Source of the DNA: Pelobacter seleniigenes DSM 18267
Lineage (GTDB): Bacteria; Desulfobacterota; Desulfuromonadia; Desulfuromonadales; Geopsychrobacteraceae
NCBI RefSeq assembly: GCF_000711225.1
Contig: NZ_JOMG01000001.1
Location: 1-64,000 of the forward strand
DNA length: 64,000 bases
Direction: 5' to 3'
Position 1 is the stretch's first letter. Each line of letters begins with the position of its first letter. Position numbers and translations under genes: made by a program. Positions 61,999-64,000 of the stretch are shown one piece after another. The notes under the pieces were generated by a model. It saw nothing but the letters and a program-made list of their open reading frames with translations. It ran no database searches and had not been told where the DNA came from.

Positions 61999-63129
61999 TT
62001 AATAGCTTTTTTTGTCTGCGGCCAGTTCGTCGATAGTCAGTTTTTTGCTGTCCATCTGCCGCCACACCCAAACAATATATGCCAGCACAAAGGGGACGGT
62101 CAGAGCGACATAGGACATCATCGTCAAGGTGTAATGACTGCTTGACGCATTGTAAATGGTCAGGCTGCTGGCGATATCAGCCTTGGACGGATAGAAAGAG
62201 GTGTTGTTGTATCCGGCGACAAAAAAGATCGCCAGACAGGTTAACACTGTACCTAAACCAGCTGGCCAGATGCCTCTGACAGAGGCGGTAAAACGATTGA
62301 CGACAACCCCGAGCACAACCAGGACCAGTCCGGCCAGCAGCAAAATCAGGTTTAAAGGCATCTGCAGCAGGTTGCCGAGGTATTTATTGGCCTCAAGGGA
62401 GACAGTGCCATCCACCGGGTTGACGGCATAGCCATCCATCAGCAGCAGACTGACCAGAACGTAAAGCAAAAACGGCAGGGCGCAGAGCAGGTTATTAAAA
62501 GATGACTTTTTCAGGCGCGCCACCAGCCCGTCATGATCCAAGCTGTTGGCAAGATAAAGCGCCCCCAGGGTACGGGCCAGGAAAACCAGGAAGACACCGA
62601 AGCTTAAGTTAAACAGGCTGAAGGCCGCTTCCAGTCCCCGCAGAGGATGGGTCCATTTCACCAGATTGAATTCGTTCAGGGTGAAATTGGAGCCGGTGAA
62701 AAAAGTCCCGACCGCGGCACCGATCAACAGCACACCGACTGATCCGTTAATGAACATAAAAACTTCATAGGTCTTTTGGCCAAGAAAGTTGCCGGGCTTA
62801 CGGCGGTATTCATAGCTGACCGCCTGAACGATAAAAGTAAAAAGAATCAGGATCCAGACCCAGTACGCACCGCCAAAACTGGTGGCATAAAAAAGTGGGA
62901 AGGAGGCATAAAAAGCGCCACCGAACAGGACCAGGGTCGTGAAGGTCAATTCCCATTTCCGGCCAAGGGAGTTCACCATCAGGGTTTTCTCGTCTTCGCT
63001 GCCGGGAATCGTCAGCAGCAGGGTCTGTCCGCCCTGAACAAAGGTTAGAAAAACGAACAACGAACCGACTACCGATACAATAAGCCACCAGAATTGTTGT
63101 AAGGTTGACCAGTCTAAGCTGCCGAACAT
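61999..63129 (-). CDS. cydB: Cytochrome bd ubiquinol oxidase subunit II
   Basis: 376 residues with about eight to nine membrane segments. N-terminus LDWSTLQQFWWLIVSVVGSLFVFLTFVQGGQTLL, GRKWELTFTTLVLFGGAFYASFPLFYATSFGGAYWVW and C-terminal YNTSFYPS fit CydB of the class found in deltaproteobacteria, where the usual start F.LP..WF is changed. Two bases after cydA. Inner membrane quinol oxidase for microaerobic respiration or oxygen removal. Confidence 0.93.
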   Translation of the reverse strand: MFGSLDWSTLQQFWWLIVSVVGSLFVFLTFVQGGQTLLLTIPGSEDEKTLMVNSLGRKWELTFTTLVLFGGAFYASFPLFYATSFGGAYWVWILILFTFIVQAVSYEYRRKPGNFLGQKTYEVFMFINGSVGVLLIGAAVGTFFTGSNFTLNEFNLVKWTHPLRGLEAAFSLFNLSFGVFLVFLARTLGALYLANSLDHDGLVARLKKSSFNNLLCALPFLLYVLVSLLLMDGYAVNPVDGTVSLEANKYLGNLLQMPLNLILLLAGLVLVVLGVVVNRFTASVRGIWPAGLGTVLTCLAIFFVAGYNNTSFYPSKADIASSLTIYNASSSHYTLTMMSYVALTVPFVLAYIVWVWRQMDSKKLTIDELAADKKSY

Positions 63130-63131
63130 AG

Positions 63132-64000
63132 TTATTCTCCTTCCGGTCCGATGGAAATCTGTTTGGTCATGATCTTGAGCTCAGCGATCAACAGAGCCGT
63201 AAACAGAATCAGGAACATGAAAAAGCTGGTCATTACGGTACCCGTATCAAGATTTGAACGGGCGATCGTCACCGGCAACATATCTTGAATAGCCCAAGGC
63301 TGGCGGCCGACCTCGGATACGATCCATCCCGCCTGAGAGGCGATCCAGGCCAAAAACAGCGAGATAAAGCCAAGCTTGAGCACAAAGGTTTTGTTTTCCA
63401 GCTGACGCTTCTCCAACAGATAGATGTAGACCAGAAACAGCAGAATAAAGAAGGTCCCCAGGCCAACCATGATCCGGAAAGCATAAAAAGTCAAAGCCAC
63501 CGGCGGGACCGCTTCATCGGCGGAGTTCAGATACCCATAACCGAGAAAATCCCGGTTGGCATCAAACAACGATAACGCCTGACCGGCCTGGACCTGGTCA
63601 TCGGCAGCCTTGGCCTTTTTGTAATCGGCCAGGCCCGCCACTGCAAGCTTGCCGCGTTTGATTTTTTCTTCGATGCTGGTTATGCCATGCTCTGCATTAC
63701 CAAATACCAGATCGTTAATACCGGGGACAAATCCCTCAAAGCTGCGATGGGCCAGCAGGGTCAGCATGCCGGGGATTTCAATTTTAAAGGAGAAGGCATC
63801 CTGGTCGTCACCCGGCTCTTTATCTGAATTGACTATCCCGATGGCCGTCAGCCCGGTTGGCTCATGACCATCGTACAAGGCTTCCATTGCAGCCAATTTC
63901 ATCGGCTGGGTGCGCACCGTCAAAAAGGCATGCTCGTCTCCGGTGAAAGCAACAAAGATGGAACTCAGCAGACCAAACACACAAGCCACGGCGATGGACC
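63132..64000 (-). CDS. cydA: Cytochrome bd ubiquinol oxidase subunit I, partial (N-terminus off the window)
   Basis: C-terminal ~289 residues; the frame stays open to the right edge. Visible: QPMKLAAMEALYDG (Gln/Met region near heme b558 and the Q loop), a moderately short Q-loop, and GWIVSEVGRQPWAIQDMLP, the hallmark GRQPW of CydA; three to four membrane segments. Works with CydB. In E. coli numbering the visible part starts after the heme-ligand His19, so that residue cannot be checked. Confidence 0.93.
   Translation of the reverse strand, partial: SIAVACVFGLLSSIFVAFTGDEHAFLTVRTQPMKLAAMEALYDGHEPTGLTAIGIVNSDKEPGDDQDAFSFKIEIPGMLTLLAHRSFEGFVPGINDLVFGNAEHGITSIEEKIKRGKLAVAGLADYKKAKAADDQVQAGQALSLFDANRDFLGYGYLNSADEAVPPVALTFYAFRIMVGLGTFFILLFLVYIYLLEKRQLENKTFVLKLGFISLFLAWIASQAGWIVSEVGRQPWAIQDMLPVTIARSNLDTGTVMTSFFMFLILFTALLIAELKIMTKQISIGPEGE

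Overview
The window reads as chromosome of a deltaproteobacterium of the Desulfuromonadales/Geobacterales type (Desulfuromonas, Pelobacter or Geobacter relatives). Support: a 70-residue electron-conducting-type PilA with a separate secreted partner (Spc/PilA-C), a PilBTCSR cluster of Geobacter type, a TCA block of aconitase B, monomeric NADP isocitrate dehydrogenase, malate dehydrogenase and 2-oxoglutarate:ferredoxin oxidoreductase (KorDABC), several small ferredoxins, a cytochrome bd oxidase, and a selenoprotein read through an in-frame TGA. No species can be named from sequence alone.

Layout. 1-4.25 kb: a strikingly AT-rich cassette on the minus strand (TPR protein, ABC permease, ABC ATPase, O-antigen ligase-type membrane protein broken by a frameshift in a run of eight T). 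4.25-14.4 kb: spc, pilA, pilR, pilS, pilC, pilT, pilB, aroE, ribF, all minus; pilA has its own sigma-54 promoter. 14.5-24.5 kb: minor pilin/tip-adhesin operon (fimT-type, pilW, pilV, pilX, a small exported protein, a PA14-bearing PilY1) driven by a second sigma-54 promoter, plus an orphan sensor kinase. 24.6-26.7 kb (plus strand): ferredoxin, lipoprotein, HD hydrolase, DedA. 26.7-37.1 kb: acnB, FKBP isomerase, korDABC, mdh, icd. acnB and icd share a palindromic operator laid over their -10 regions. 37.2-51.2 kb: LysM lipoprotein, aspS, hisS, response-regulator diguanylate cyclase, comEC, fbp, an EI24 membrane protein, an epimerase and pepN. 51.3-57.6 kb: small Zn-ribbon proteins, dcd, an unusual ferredoxin, a DHOD-like flavoprotein, ilvA, a LysR regulator and a small exported protein. 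57.9-60.1 kb: a two-gene radical-SAM/DUF4130 module of poorly understood DNA metabolism. 60-64 kb: an enoyl-CoA hydratase, FmdB-type Zn ribbon, a HesB/IscA-like selenoprotein, a 27-residue CydX-like peptide, cydB and partial cydA.

How the parts fit. PilS/PilR with RpoN probably control both major pilin and minor pilin/PilY1 operons, since both carry GG-N10-GC promoters of very similar sequence. The TCA genes form an oxidative acetate pathway feeding ferredoxin and NADPH, apparently under one repressor. Items missed by simple ORF calling are the UGA-recoded selenoprotein (61421-61708), the 27-residue peptide after cydB (61903-61986) and the true N-terminus of the frameshifted polysaccharide ligase.
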